A stretch of 64,000 nt of DNA from Chitinivorax tropicus (GTDB taxonomy: Bacteria > Pseudomonadota > Gammaproteobacteria > Burkholderiales > SCOH01): assembly GCF_014202905.1 (NCBI RefSeq), contig NZ_JACHHY010000011.1, positions 62,001-126,000 of the forward strand. Reading direction: 5' to 3'. The position numbers and the translations under genes are program-made. Positions 46,047-55,811 of the stretch are shown here, piece after piece. How positions within the stretch are numbered: the stretch's first letter is position 1; the number at the start of each line of letters is the position of its first letter. Under the pieces are notes generated by a model, which was not told the DNA's origin, ran no database searches, and was given only the letters and a program-made list of their open reading frames with translations.

Positions 46047-47246
46047 TTAAAGTTCAATACCGGACAGGCGTGCGACAGTCTGGATATCTTTGTCGCCTCG
46101 ACCGGACAGATTGACCAGGATGATCTGATCTTTGCTCATGGTCGGTGCCAAGCGCTTGGCGTATGCCAGGGCATGACTGGATTCCAGGGCTGGGATGATG
46201 CCTTCGAAACGGCAGAGGTCGTGGAATGCCTGCAGCGATTCGCCATCATTCGCCGCCACATACTGCACCCGCCCCTGATCCTTCAGGAAACTATGCTCCG
46301 GGCCGACGCCAGGATAATCCAGGCCCGCTGAGATCGAGTGGGTTTCGATGATCTGCCCATTTTCATCCTGCATCAAATAGGTACGATTGCCGTGCAGCAC
46401 ACCAGGCCGTCCAGCTGACAAGGGAGCAGCATGACGGCCAGTCTCGACACCTTCACCGCCAGCCTCTACGCCGACCAGTTTCACATCCGTCAACCCAAGA
46501 TAAGGGTGGAAGATACCGATCGCATTGGACCCCCCGCCCACACAGGCCACCACCATATCCGGCTGACGACCGACCATATCGATCATCTGCTCCTTGGCCT
46601 CATTGCCGATGACGCATTGAAAATCGCGTACCATCATCGGGTAGGGATGCGGGCCAGCGGCGGTGCCGATGATATAGAACGTACTTTCGACATTGGTCAC
46701 CCAATCACGCATCGCCTCGTTCATGGCGTCTTTGAGTGTCTTGGAGCCACTCTGCACAGGCACCACCGTTGCACCCAACAACTTCATGCGGAACACATTG
46801 GGCGATTGGCGCTTGACGTCCTCGGAGCCCATGTAGACCACGCACTCCATCCCGTACCGTGCGGCAATGGTCGCAGATGCCACACCATGCTGCCCAGCAC
46901 CGGTTTCGGCAATCACCCGTTTTTTGCCCATGCGCTTGGCCAACAATGCCTGGCCAATGGTGTTGTTCACCTTGTGTGCGCCAGTATGGTTCAGGTCTTC
47001 GCGCTTCAGAAAGATCTGTGCTCCACCCAGGCTTTCAGACCAACGTTTGGCATGGTATATCGGGCTCGGGCGCCCAACATAATGCTTCAATTCATAACGG
47101 AATTCAGCTTGAAAATCAGGATCGTCACGATAACGCTCATACTCACGGCGTAGCTCGTCCAAGGCGGTCATCAAGGTTTCAGCCACATAGATGCCACCAT
47201 ATTGACCAAAGTGACCCCGTGCATCCGGTAGTTCATACATTTGCAT
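46047..47246 (-). CDS. trpB: Tryptophan synthase beta chain
   Basis: I start the 399-residue protein at ATG 47246 because GGAG lies six bases upstream and [19 protein letters not shown] is the family N-terminus; the frame is open further but into trpF. The PLP lysine is in [20 protein letters not shown], and [13 protein letters not shown] and [14 protein letters not shown] are present. It joins indole and serine to form tryptophan. It overlaps the end of trpF by 14 bases, so the two are probably coupled. Confidence 0.97.
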   Translation of the reverse strand: MQMYELPDARGHFGQYGGIYVAETLMTALDELRREYERYRDDPDFQAEFRYELKHYVGRPSPIYHAKRWSESLGGAQIFLKREDLNHTGAHKVNNTIGQALLAKRMGKKRVIAETGAGQHGVASATIAARYGMECVVYMGSEDVKRQSPNVFRMKLLGATVVPVQSGSKTLKDAMNEAMRDWVTNVESTFYIIGTAAGPHPYPMMVRDFQCVIGNEAKEQMIDMVGRQPDMVVACVGGGSNAIGIFHPYLGLTDVKLVGVEAGGEGVETGRHAAPLSAGRPGVLHGNRTYLMQDENGQIIETHSISAGLDYPGVGPEHSFLKDQGRVQYVAANDGESLQAFHDLCRFEGIIPALESSHALAYAKRLAPTMSKDQIILVNLSGRGDKDIQTVARLSGIEL

Positions 47247-47859
47247 TGCGCACTCCATTGATGAATGCAGCGATCCGGGCTGCATCCTTGATTCCTTTTG
47301 CGGACTCGACACCACTTGATACATCGACGGCCCAAGGTTTGACCTGTGTCACGGCATCCGCAACATTATCGGGCGTCAGGCCGCCAGACAACACAACAGG
47401 CAGGGGCAGGCCTTTCGGGATCAATTGCCAGTCGAACTGGTGGCCAGTGCCGCCAGGCTGGCCTTCTACATAGGCATCCAGCAACAATCCGCGTGCATCT
47501 CGATGCGCCTTGGCATAGGCAAGCAGATCAAGCCCAGGGCGAACACGCACCGCTTTGAGATAGGGGCGATCAAACTGTTGGCAATAGTCAGGCGACTCAT
47601 CACCATGAAACTGCAACAAATCAAGCGGAACAGTCTGCAACACCGAGCGAACCACAGCGGGCTCTGCATCAACGAACAAACCCACCGATGTCATGAATGG
47701 TGGCAGCGCAGAAACCAATTTCGCCGCCTGCGGAATGGCCAGATGACGTGGACTCGGCGGATAGAATACGAATCCCAATGCATCTGCGCCCAATTGGGCA
47801 GCAGCCTGGACATCTTCAATCCGTGTCAGACCGCATATTTTGATTTTGCAGGTGGACAT
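47233..47859 (-). CDS. trpF: Phosphoribosylanthranilate isomerase
   Basis: This 208-residue TIM barrel carries the catalytic cysteine in [16 protein letters not shown] and the family motifs [39 protein letters not shown] and VDVSSGVES. It catalyses the third step of tryptophan synthesis. It starts trpF-trpB-trpA; trpE, trpG, trpD and trpC are not in this window. Confidence 0.96.
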   Translation of the reverse strand: MSTCKIKICGLTRIEDVQAAAQLGADALGFVFYPPSPRHLAIPQAAKLVSALPPFMTSVGLFVDAEPAVVRSVLQTVPLDLLQFHGDESPDYCQQFDRPYLKAVRVRPGLDLLAYAKAHRDARGLLLDAYVEGQPGGTGHQFDWQLIPKGLPLPVVLSGGLTPDNVADAVTQVKPWAVDVSSGVESAKGIKDAARIAAFINGVRNANV

Positions 47860-47942
47860 ATTGACTGGGTCATATTCTCAGGCCATTGAGTATAACCGCC
47901 CACCAACGGTTGAGCGAGGAAAAACTGAGTAAACACCCAAGC

Positions 47943-49559
47943 TCAGGCAACCATGCCGTGCTTTTGCAGGTGCCGTGCCTGCTCGGCCTGCTCAGCCCGC
48001 CCTTCCAGGATCACCTCTTCCAACAATTCGTTCGCGCTTTCGCTATCACCCATTTCAAAGTAGATACGGGCAAGATCCAACTTGATGGCAATCGGATCAT
48101 CATTCACTTCGGGCACAGTCAAACGGTCCTCATTGGCTGGCACGACCGACTCGGGAGCGCTGATCGGCGGCTCAACAGGGCGTGTCAGATCCAGGCTGAT
48201 CTCAGACAAATTCAGTCCAATCATCGGTTCTCTTGGTGTATCCATATCCGATCGCCGTGCAGCGGCTTCGGCATGCGGATCGAACTCGAAATCCAGATCC
48301 AGCTTCTGGGTTGGTCGGTCTGGAATCGGTACGGCCTTTTCGGGAACCACGCCAGGCTCATCGATGACAATCTCGATCATGCCAGACGACTCTGGCTTCC
48401 GCCTGGCGGCAGGCAAGTTGCTCACCTCGGGCAAGATCAAATTCAATACCGGTTCGATACGTTCAGCCAATACTAGCGATTCAGATGGGGCCTGCCCTGC
48501 CATTGGTGTGCTGCCAGGCTGCTGGTCTACAGGTGGCTCTGCGGGCTGAGAGGGTGCGCCTTCATGCTTGTTGCCATCCCCTTTCTCGTTGGTGACTGGT
48601 GACAACAGGTCATCAAAGGGATGATCAATCGCCAATGATGTCGCCCCCGGTTTGGGTGCCCCCTCTGGAGTAGGCTGCATGACCGGTTGCTCGACCACGG
48701 GCTCAACCGGCAGGCTCACGCCAGCCGCCAGAGCAAGATCCTGCTCAACCTTGGTAGCATCTCGCACGGCTACCGATCCCAACAATGCCTGGGCGCGTAC
48801 CCAGAATGGATCATCTTCGGCAACACCTTGCTCCTTCATGGCTTCCATCGCTGCACTGAGCGAAGGTGCGTCGTTGCGGGTTGCGTAGATCTCCATCAGC
48901 TTCAGGCGGACATCATGACGGCCCGGCGTACGTTGCAAGGTGTCTCTGAGAATCTCTTCTGCTTGCAGATCACGGCCATAGGCCAGATACACCTCCGCCT
49001 CGGCCACTGGATCAACTGATGCCGACTCAAGGTCAGCCAATTCAGTGCTGTCAGGCTGTAAGACTGAGCGCATGGATAAGTTGGTATCAATTACCCCACC
49101 ACCCGCACTACCCACCAGAATATTGGTAGTGGAGGGCCCCACCGCCAGCAGTGTATCCTCGAAGAGCGGGATCTTGGGTCGTCTAGGCTTGGCACGGCGA
49201 CGCCATGCCCACAGTCCCAACAAGCCGATCCCCAACGCACCACCTGCCGCCCACGGTGCTGGGTCCGCCTTCACCTCACTGACCAGCCGACTCGGCAGAC
49301 CTGTCAAGTTGAGTTGTTGCAACCAATTGGTATCGGTGTTTTGAGAGGCTTTGCGCAGCTGATTCATCTCAGCCTGCAATGCGTCATTCTGTACCTGTGC
49401 GGCTTTCAACTTGGCTTCTTGTTCAGCGACCGCTTTTTGCAATGTCTCGATTTTCTCAGCCAATGGCTGATTGTCATCGGCGGGCGCCGCATCTTCGGCA
49501 GCCATTGCATTCAGGGCAACCGTCGTCAGCAAGGCAGGAAATAGTTTTTTCAAGGCCAT
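47943..49559 (-). CDS. FimV-family protein lacking the LysM part
   Basis: This 538-residue protein has a signal peptide (about 1-20), a short coiled coil (KIETLQKAVAEQEAKLKAAQ), a membrane helix (about 100-120, AAGGALGIGLLGLWAWRRR) and then a FimV-type cytoplasmic region. The segment VYLAYGRDLQAEEILRDTLQ (about 190) and the C-terminal IKLDLARIYFEMGDSESANE repeat closely match the larger FimV encoded at 51242. A Pro/Glu-rich linker lies between them. It lacks the periplasmic FimV N-domain and LysM domain, so it probably keeps only the cytoplasmic scaffold function. It sits between truA and trpF on the same strand. Confidence 0.85.
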   Translation of the reverse strand: MALKKLFPALLTTVALNAMAAEDAAPADDNQPLAEKIETLQKAVAEQEAKLKAAQVQNDALQAEMNQLRKASQNTDTNWLQQLNLTGLPSRLVSEVKADPAPWAAGGALGIGLLGLWAWRRRAKPRRPKIPLFEDTLLAVGPSTTNILVGSAGGGVIDTNLSMRSVLQPDSTELADLESASVDPVAEAEVYLAYGRDLQAEEILRDTLQRTPGRHDVRLKLMEIYATRNDAPSLSAAMEAMKEQGVAEDDPFWVRAQALLGSVAVRDATKVEQDLALAAGVSLPVEPVVEQPVMQPTPEGAPKPGATSLAIDHPFDDLLSPVTNEKGDGNKHEGAPSQPAEPPVDQQPGSTPMAGQAPSESLVLAERIEPVLNLILPEVSNLPAARRKPESSGMIEIVIDEPGVVPEKAVPIPDRPTQKLDLDFEFDPHAEAAARRSDMDTPREPMIGLNLSEISLDLTRPVEPPISAPESVVPANEDRLTVPEVNDDPIAIKLDLARIYFEMGDSESANELLEEVILEGRAEQAEQARHLQKHGMVA

Positions 49560-49694
49560 GAGTATGTTCTTGTCGTTCGCATTTATAGATTCAGCATATG
49601 CAGCAAAAGATGCAACATCCAGTTACGCCTGCGTCTGCAAGAAACCACGCATGGCCTTGCCTGCCACCATCAAAGACATGTCTGCCCGGTCAGA

Positions 49695-50501
49695 TCAAAC
49701 CCTGCCTTTGTCATCACACAGCAGGCCTTCCGCACTCGAAATGGACAGCTGCCCCAAGCCCCATTTCGGCTCATAGTCAACGCCACTCAAATAGAGCCCA
49801 TCTGGTGAAAAAGTAGGTGCAGCCAACTTTCGATCACGGCCCGCCAACACCTCTCCCATCCAGGCAACCGGCTGGCGACCCGCACCAATCTGGATCAAAC
49901 ACCCCACAATATTGCGGACCATATGATGAAGAAATGCATTGGCACACAGATCGAATTGAATCAGCGCACCATGCTGGTGGATGTCAAGCTGGTAGAGATG
50001 TTTGACAGGCGATTTGGCTTGGCATTCCGCCGCTCGGAATGCACTGAAATCATGTTCGCCAATCAGCTGACGGGCTGCCTCTTGCATGTCATTTACATCA
50101 AGCAGATTATGACACCAGCCTACCGAACCGCGCAACAAGGCTGGCCGTACCGGACGCATCAACAAAACGTATCGGTAGCGCCTGGCCGTGGCGCAGAATC
50201 GCGCATGGAAGTCATCTCCGACCTGCTTCGCCCACAGAACCGCAATATCATCAGGCAGAAAACGATTGACCCCTCTGATCCAGGCGGTGATGGGGCGACT
50301 GACCTGCGTGTCAAAATGTACAACCTGCATGGTGGCATTCACGCCAGCATCCGTGCGGCCCGCCGCCACAACCCGTATCGTCTCACCGGCGATCTGGGCC
50401 AATGCATACTCCAATGCATCTTGAATGGTGCCGCCACCTGGTTGTGACTGCCAACCTGCATAGCGGCGACCAAGATATTCCACGCCAAGCGCCAATCTCA
50501 T
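49695..50501 (-). CDS. truA: tRNA pseudouridine(38-40) synthase
   Basis: I start the 268-residue enzyme at ATG 50501 because MRLALGVEYLGRRYAGWQSQ is the usual TruA opening; the frame extends 60 bases upstream into the next gene. The catalytic Asp is in AAGRTDAGVNATMQVVHFDT. FCATARRYRYVLL, FLHHMVRNIVGCLIQIG and the ending match the family. The enzyme modifies uridines 38-40 of many tRNAs. It overlaps the upstream membrane protein gene by four bases. Confidence 0.96.
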   Translation of the reverse strand: MRLALGVEYLGRRYAGWQSQPGGGTIQDALEYALAQIAGETIRVVAAGRTDAGVNATMQVVHFDTQVSRPITAWIRGVNRFLPDDIAVLWAKQVGDDFHARFCATARRYRYVLLMRPVRPALLRGSVGWCHNLLDVNDMQEAARQLIGEHDFSAFRAAECQAKSPVKHLYQLDIHQHGALIQFDLCANAFLHHMVRNIVGCLIQIGAGRQPVAWMGEVLAGRDRKLAAPTFSPDGLYLSGVDYEPKWGLGQLSISSAEGLLCDDKGRV

Positions 50502-51091
50502 CTCAACACCCACACCAATAAACCTGCCAGGATCAGCAAGATGACATCCCACCAATGCCAAACCGCCACAGCCATGGGCTGCAGATGGGTAACATCAGCC
50601 GGGGCATCCAGCCCTTTGAGCATATCGCGCCAACCATATCGCCGCCCATCCTGAAGGTATTGCTCGACCATGACCAAAGTCAGCCCCAGGCGGACAGGTA
50701 GCCTCGACAAAGCGGGAATACAGGTCGATAGCGGTCTGCATATCTCCACCAACATGGCGACCAGCCGATCCCGCCCCAGCAATAACCAAAGCAGTGCCAC
50801 TGCCCCCAGCGACATCAATAAACGAAGCGGTGGCAACAGTAACGCTTGCGCCTGCCCCACCGATACAGGCCAAGCCACGACGAGGTGGCCAAGCAGCACC
50901 GCCAATAGCAGCACTTTATGGCGCACAATGAAACGCCACCACGTGGCACAACCGGCCCGCCCCAGCATCAGCACCAATCCAGCAAACCACAGCCCCAATT
51001 CCTTCGGCTGGGTGACCTGAATCTGCCAGAGTACAAGCAACCATATACTTAGCAATGTCACTGGGTGAATGTGCATCACGATGCGCCGCAT
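50498..51091 (-). CDS. Membrane protein, possibly CbiQ/EcfT-like
   Basis: This 197-residue protein has about five membrane helices and a basic start (MRRIVMHIHPVTLL). The arrangement of helices and the segment LRLLMSLGAVALLWLLLGRD followed by LVEICRPLSTCIPALSRLPV is reminiscent of CbiQ/EcfT transmembrane subunits of energy-coupling-factor transporters, but no ATPase or S-component is nearby, so this is weak. Its stop overlaps the truA start (ATGA), which suggests coupling. It may be a conserved neighbour of truA. Confidence 0.7.
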   Translation of the reverse strand: MRRIVMHIHPVTLLSIWLLVLWQIQVTQPKELGLWFAGLVLMLGRAGCATWWRFIVRHKVLLLAVLLGHLVVAWPVSVGQAQALLLPPLRLLMSLGAVALLWLLLGRDRLVAMLVEICRPLSTCIPALSRLPVRLGLTLVMVEQYLQDGRRYGWRDMLKGLDAPADVTHLQPMAVAVWHWWDVILLILAGLLVWVLR

Positions 51092-51190
51092 ACTGCCTTT
51101 CCCGCTTGAGGAAGCCGACTCAACAATCCCTTTGAATGCAACAAAAACCCTCTGACCATGAAACCGTATCAGCCGAATCTGATCGCCAAA

Positions 51191-51227
51191 TAAAAAAGCG
51201 GTGCGCGAGTATACCCGCGCACCGCTT
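51191..51227 (-). terminator. Rho-independent terminator after fimV
   Basis: On the minus strand AAGCGGTGCGCG (51216-51227) pairs over all 12 bases with CGCGCACCGCTT (51196-51207) and is followed by a T-run. It lies 15 bases after the fimV stop codon. Confidence 0.9.
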
Positions 51228-51241
51228 GTTTTTACAGTCGA

Positions 51242-54076
51242 TCAGAGCTGTTCGAGCAAGGCTTTCGCTGTTTGTTGCTGTGAAGCGCTTCCATCTTGCA
51301 AGACTTCCTGCAGAATTTCCCGGGCACCTTCTTTATCCCCCATATCGAGATAGGCGCGCGCCAGATCAATCTTGGTAGTCATCGGATCAGCATCGTCCAT
51401 GCCATCGTCCGCAACTGGCAATGCATTGGCTTGAATGGTCTCATCCAGATTCAGATCGAGATCGCCCAGGTCCAATACGCTGGCATCCTTGGCTTCAGCC
51501 GCTGGCGCTTTGGCATCCAGCTGGAAATCGAAATCCAATAAGCTGTCACCATCCAGCGCTGCCTTGGGAGCGGCAGCAGGCGCTGGCGCCGGTGCCACCT
51601 CGGGCAGACTCAGATCGAAATCACCGCCCAGATCCGGCACATCAAGATTCAAAGTCGGTATGTCCAGCTCAGCTACCGGCGCTGCCTTGATTGATGTGGC
51701 TTCACTTTGCCCCAGGCTACCGAGGTCAAAATCCATCAAGTTGCCAGCAGCCGGTGCCGATGCAGGCGCCGCCACAGGCTGCGGTGCTACCTCCGGCAGC
51801 GAGAAGTCAAGATCCACCATGGGTGCCGCCGCAGGGGCCGATGCGGGCGCTGGCACGGGTGCCGTCGGCGCCTGGGTTTCATCGAGATCCAACTGGAAAT
51901 CCAGATCGGCTGCTGCCACCGCAGCAACGGCTGCGCCAGCCGCCACGGCCCCGGCAGCAGGCCCTACATTATTGCGGTCAATCACCTGCGTCTTCTCGAA
52001 AGTGGCCACAGGCTCCGCAGGCTTGGCAGGCGACGCCGCACCTTGCTGGTATAGCGGATTGGCAGGATCAAGCTGTCGCCCCATCTCGGAGGCACTAGCC
52101 CACAACGGGCCACGCCCCTCAACTGCAGCGTACAGTTCCGTCGCGACATCCTCAAAGGTTGAGACATTTTTACGCGCCGCATAGATTTCCAGCAACTTCA
52201 GGCGGATTTCCTGGCGGGATGCATCCTTGGCCAAGGCATCTTTCAGGATTTCCTCTGCCTGGGCATCGCGGCCATAAGCCATATAGACCTCAGCCTCAGC
52301 AATCGGATCCACCTCGTCCGTATCGATCGTCCCAAGGCCAGCCCGGCTGAAGTCGGTCAGGAAGGAGCTTTCGGTAGCGTTGGTATTGATGATCGCGCCG
52401 CCGGTATTGCCCAACACCGTGTTCGCCTTCAGATCGCTACCGGTCAGGATACTGTCCTCGAATGACGGACGCTTGCGTCGACGTGACCAGATCAATGCCC
52501 CCACGCCAGCACCCACAGCCACTAACCCGCCACCGATCAACGCGATATTGTCGAACACCATGTCCATGATGGTGGGTTCGGGCGGTGGTGGCGGCGGCGT
52601 AACCACCGCTGGCTTGGGTGGCGCTGGCGGAGGCGCAGGTGTCGGCTCCGGCTGGGGCGTAGGTTGCTCGACCGGCGGCTGAGCTCCATCACTGGGTGCA
52701 GGTGGCTCACTCGGTGGCACCGAGGGCTCGGCAGGTGCGGGCGCCGGGGTTGGCTCAGCTGGTTTCGGTGTTTCAACTACTGGTGCAGGCGGCGGGGTGG
52801 TCGGCACCTCGGGTTTGGCGGATTTGCCACCTGCTTGCGATTGCAGATCCGCCCCTCCCTTCGACTTGAGCTCGACCAGCTTCTTCATGTCCTCGACATT
52901 TTTTTGCAGGCTGGCAATCCGCTCGTTTGCTTCCTTCAAAGCCTTTTCGCGTGCCGTGGCTTCTTCTTCCATGGCATTGATACGGCTTTGCAGATCCTTG
53001 GTCTCAGCACCCGCTTTGGCACCTTTATTCTTTGCCGTTTCACCACGGGACAGTTTGACGACATCCTGATTGCCAGTAGGCTCTGGAGTGGCTTTGTCTT
53101 CCACCTTGCCAGTGATCTTACCGGAAGCGCTAGAGCCGGTTGTCGATTCTCCGGGAGATTTCGATACAGCTTCAGCCACTTTCTGGCGATAGGAATGCCA
53201 GTCTGTCGAGTGGGTCTTTACTTCCTTCCTTGCATCTGCAGGAGACACCGATGCCAGGTTGTCTTTGTCAGGCACATTGAGGATGCGGCCCGCCTTGAGG
53301 CGGTTCATGTTCTTGCCTTCGAAGGCGTTTTCATTGGCGCGATACAGGCCAGCCAGCATCTGATCCAGATTCACACCTTCCGGCTTGAGCTGGGCAGCAA
53401 TGCTCGCCAGTGAGTCGCCTGCTTTCACAGTGTAGGTGTCACCCGATGGAGGGGTTGGCGCGCCTTGTGTATCAGCTGGCGTTTGTGTGGCGCTGCTCTC
53501 ATCCACCGGCTTGGGCTGCTTGGTGCGCACTTGATCTGGTGCGGCTGGCTCACCGACGCGGGAACCTTTTCGAGCATAACTACGACCAGACTTGCCGGTT
53601 TTGCCACCAGCCGTATCGCTGGTCACAGCCTGTGTCTGGGGAATGCGGGATTGATCCACGCGAGGCGTTTGATCACCCAGCGGATCAAGCAGCGCGGTGA
53701 ATTCCTTCACCAGCCGACCCGTGCTCCAGCTCAGCTCGACCAATACGTCAATGAATGGCTCGTTGACAGGTGCACCGGAGACGACTTTCAGATAACGCTG
53801 CCCATTGGCACGTTTTTCAACCGTGAATCGCAGGCCATTCATATGGGATGGGTACTGGATCTGTGCCTCGCGGAACATCTCTGGTGATGCCAACTTGGCA
53901 GCCAAGGTCGCCAATTCATCTTCCTGCACAGAGACAAGATCGATCTCGGCACTCAACGGCTGGCCCAAACCGGACAGTACCGTCATTTTGCCGAGTCCAG
54001 CAGCGTAGGTGGCGACCGACATACCCATTAGCGAACACGCCAGCACACATGCCTTAATCTTTGATCTTATCCGCAC
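51242..54076 (-). CDS. fimV: FimV/TspA-family polar scaffold protein with LysM domain
   Basis: The 944-residue protein starts with GTG (AAGG upstream), followed by a signal peptide (MRIRSKIKACVLACSLMGMS...). Residues about 25-130 form the FimV N-domain (GLGKMTVLSGLGQPLSAEID, LASPEMFREAQIQYP). A LysM domain follows at about 215-275 (YTVKAGDSLASIAAQLKPEG), then a coiled coil at about 355-405, Pro-rich stretches, a membrane helix at about 505-530 (NIALIGGGLVAVGAGVGALI) and an acidic, Ala/Pro-rich cytoplasmic part. The C-terminal TPR-like repeats are VYMAYGRDAQAEEILKDALA and KIDLARAYLDMGDKEGAREI. FimV organises pole-localised machines such as type IV pili. It is flanked by asd and truA as in many Proteobacteria. 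Confidence 0.93.
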   Translation of the reverse strand: MRIRSKIKACVLACSLMGMSVATYAAGLGKMTVLSGLGQPLSAEIDLVSVQEDELATLAAKLASPEMFREAQIQYPSHMNGLRFTVEKRANGQRYLKVVSGAPVNEPFIDVLVELSWSTGRLVKEFTALLDPLGDQTPRVDQSRIPQTQAVTSDTAGGKTGKSGRSYARKGSRVGEPAAPDQVRTKQPKPVDESSATQTPADTQGAPTPPSGDTYTVKAGDSLASIAAQLKPEGVNLDQMLAGLYRANENAFEGKNMNRLKAGRILNVPDKDNLASVSPADARKEVKTHSTDWHSYRQKVAEAVSKSPGESTTGSSASGKITGKVEDKATPEPTGNQDVVKLSRGETAKNKGAKAGAETKDLQSRINAMEEEATAREKALKEANERIASLQKNVEDMKKLVELKSKGGADLQSQAGGKSAKPEVPTTPPPAPVVETPKPAEPTPAPAPAEPSVPPSEPPAPSDGAQPPVEQPTPQPEPTPAPPPAPPKPAVVTPPPPPPEPTIMDMVFDNIALIGGGLVAVGAGVGALIWSRRRKRPSFEDSILTGSDLKANTVLGNTGGAIINTNATESSFLTDFSRAGLGTIDTDEVDPIAEAEVYMAYGRDAQAEEILKDALAKDASRQEIRLKLLEIYAARKNVSTFEDVATELYAAVEGRGPLWASASEMGRQLDPANPLYQQGAASPAKPAEPVATFEKTQVIDRNNVGPAAGAVAAGAAVAAVAAADLDFQLDLDETQAPTAPVPAPASAPAAAPMVDLDFSLPEVAPQPVAAPASAPAAGNLMDFDLGSLGQSEATSIKAAPVAELDIPTLNLDVPDLGGDFDLSLPEVAPAPAPAAAPKAALDGDSLLDFDFQLDAKAPAAEAKDASVLDLGDLDLNLDETIQANALPVADDGMDDADPMTTKIDLARAYLDMGDKEGAREILQEVLQDGSASQQQTAKALLEQL

Positions 54077-54534
54077 AGTGACACCTTATCTCAATAAAAT
54101 GACGAGTAAATTAACACTAGCCTATATCCCATGCAAGCAATTGCTAGGGCCGCCCCCCATCAGTCTAGCGTATGTTCCTAGTGTATAAAAGAAATCGTTA
54201 ATTTGATAATTCGCTCAATCCGTATTATTCGAAGTCAAAATCGCTGTGGACAAGTTTTTATCCACTTCAACCAATGACCTGCGTAGCTTCAATCACACAA
54301 TCCGGATTTATCGGCCATGATAAGCTGCATTTGCCGGGAGCAGGCGGCATGGGAAGCTTATCGACTATTTTCTTCATTTATTCAGTAGCAAGGCCATCAC
54401 AATCTGTAATTTTCAGCACCCAGCCCCTTGAGCGAGCCTGCCTACCAGTCGCGGGCCTCATTCTCCAAATGAGATATGACGCCAGCGTTTCAGAGATGCT
54501 TTTCTTTACTCCAGTGTAGGCCAGTTTTCAAAAT
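54077..54534. other. AT-rich intergenic region between fimV and asd
   Basis: This region of about 460 bp is clearly AT-rich and has no supported gene. It holds two inverted DnaA-box-like sequences, TGTGGACAA at 54245-54253 and TTATCCACT at 54258-54266, which also can form a small GTGGA/TCCAC hairpin. The fimV promoter should lie here. Confidence 0.4.
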
Positions 54535-54562
54535 AACAAAGGGCGGTAAACCGCCCCTTGTT
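54535..54562 (-). terminator. Rho-independent terminator after asd
   Basis: On the minus strand AACAAGGGGCGG (54551-54562) pairs with CCGCCCTTTGTT (54535-54546) around a TTTA loop, with an A-rich/T-rich end. It lies 22 bases after the asd stop codon. Confidence 0.8.
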
Positions 54563-54583
54563 GTTTGCCAAAACAGCTATAAG

Positions 54584-55690
54584 TCATCGCGCCAGCAAGA
54601 TGCGCAGCATGCGGCGCAAAGGCTCTGCCGCGCCCCATAGCAACTGGTCGCCGCAAACAAACGCACTGACATACTCAGGGCCCATGTTCAGCTTGCGGAC
54701 ACGACCAACCCCTACCTGCAGACCACCGGTGATTGCCGTGGGTGTCAATTCCTTGGCAGTCAGCTCACGTTGATTAGGAACGAATTTGACCCACTGGTTA
54801 CCAGACTGGATGATCGATTCGATTTCCGACAAGGGCAGATCCCGCTTGAGTTTCAGCGTCAGCGCCAGACTATGGCAGCGCATTGCACCGATCCGGACGC
54901 AAAGACCGTCAACGGGGATAGGATTGGCTGTGCCAAGGATCTTGTTGACTTCAGCCAGCCCCTTCCATTCCTCCTTGGATTGCCCATTGTCCAATTGCTT
55001 GTCGATCCAAGGAATCAGGCTGCCTGCCAGTGGCACGCCAAATTGCTCGGTCGGAAAGGCATCGCTTCGCATCGTGTCAACGAGCTTGCGATCGATTTCC
55101 AGAATGGCCGATTTGGGATCTGCCAACAATGCGGCGACAGAGGCATGCGCGGCCCCCATCTGGGCAATCAATTCACGCATATTCTGTGCGCCTGCGCCGG
55201 ATGCCGCCTGATAGGTCATGGAGCTGACCCACTCCACCAGCCCCTCGCGGAACAGACCACCGACCCCCATCAACAACAGGCTGTTGGTGCAGTTGCCACC
55301 GATATAGTCTTTGACACCCTTGGCCAATGCGCTGTCGATCACATGCTGATTGACAGGATCGAGCACGATCACGGCATTGGGCTCCATGCGCAGTGTCGAT
55401 GCAGCATCGATCCAATAACCATGCCAGCCCGCAGCACGTAGCTTGGGGTGGATCTCGGTGGTGTAATCACCGCCTTGGCAGGTGATGATCACATCCATGG
55501 CTTTCAGTTCATCGATGTTCTTGGCATCTTTCAGCGGGGGTACCGGTTTACCGATATCCGGGCCTTGGCCACCAACATTCGAGGTGGTGAAGAAAATGGG
55601 CTCGATCAGATCAAAATCTTTCTCTTCGCACATCCGATCCATCAGGACGGAGCCCACCATTCCACGCCAACCGACTAAACCTACTCGCAT
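54584..55690 (-). CDS. asd: Aspartate-semialdehyde dehydrogenase
   Basis: This 368-residue enzyme reduces aspartyl phosphate for lysine, threonine, methionine and peptidoglycan synthesis. It has the NADP-binding start [20 protein letters not shown], the catalytic cysteine in [18 protein letters not shown], and [13 protein letters not shown] and [16 protein letters not shown]. Length and motifs fit the Gram-negative Asd type. AAAGGAAG lies seven bases before the ATG. It follows leuB after 121 bp. Confidence 0.97.
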   Translation of the reverse strand: MRVGLVGWRGMVGSVLMDRMCEEKDFDLIEPIFFTTSNVGGQGPDIGKPVPPLKDAKNIDELKAMDVIITCQGGDYTTEIHPKLRAAGWHGYWIDAASTLRMEPNAVIVLDPVNQHVIDSALAKGVKDYIGGNCTNSLLLMGVGGLFREGLVEWVSSMTYQAASGAGAQNMRELIAQMGAAHASVAALLADPKSAILEIDRKLVDTMRSDAFPTEQFGVPLAGSLIPWIDKQLDNGQSKEEWKGLAEVNKILGTANPIPVDGLCVRIGAMRCHSLALTLKLKRDLPLSEIESIIQSGNQWVKFVPNQRELTAKELTPTAITGGLQVGVGRVRKLNMGPEYVSAFVCGDQLLWGAAEPLRRMLRILLAR

Positions 55691-55811
55691 GATTGCTTCC
55701 TTTAACGTTCCATTGTGTCAGTAAAAAAGTAGTCGGGCACCATCGGATATCGTTCGACTTGTCTGCCACCACACCCAGACAGCGCCCATTTGGATTGAAC
55801 CCGCCATGTGT

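Noticed and set aside
51435-53413. Plus-strand open frames opposite fimV (51435-52184, 52664-53413)
   Set aside because: They mirror the repetitive Ala/Pro and acidic stretches of fimV and are not genes.
54245-54266. Possible replication origin at the DnaA-box-like pair
   Set aside because: Only two imperfect boxes and no dnaA, dnaN, gidA or parA nearby; not enough for an origin.
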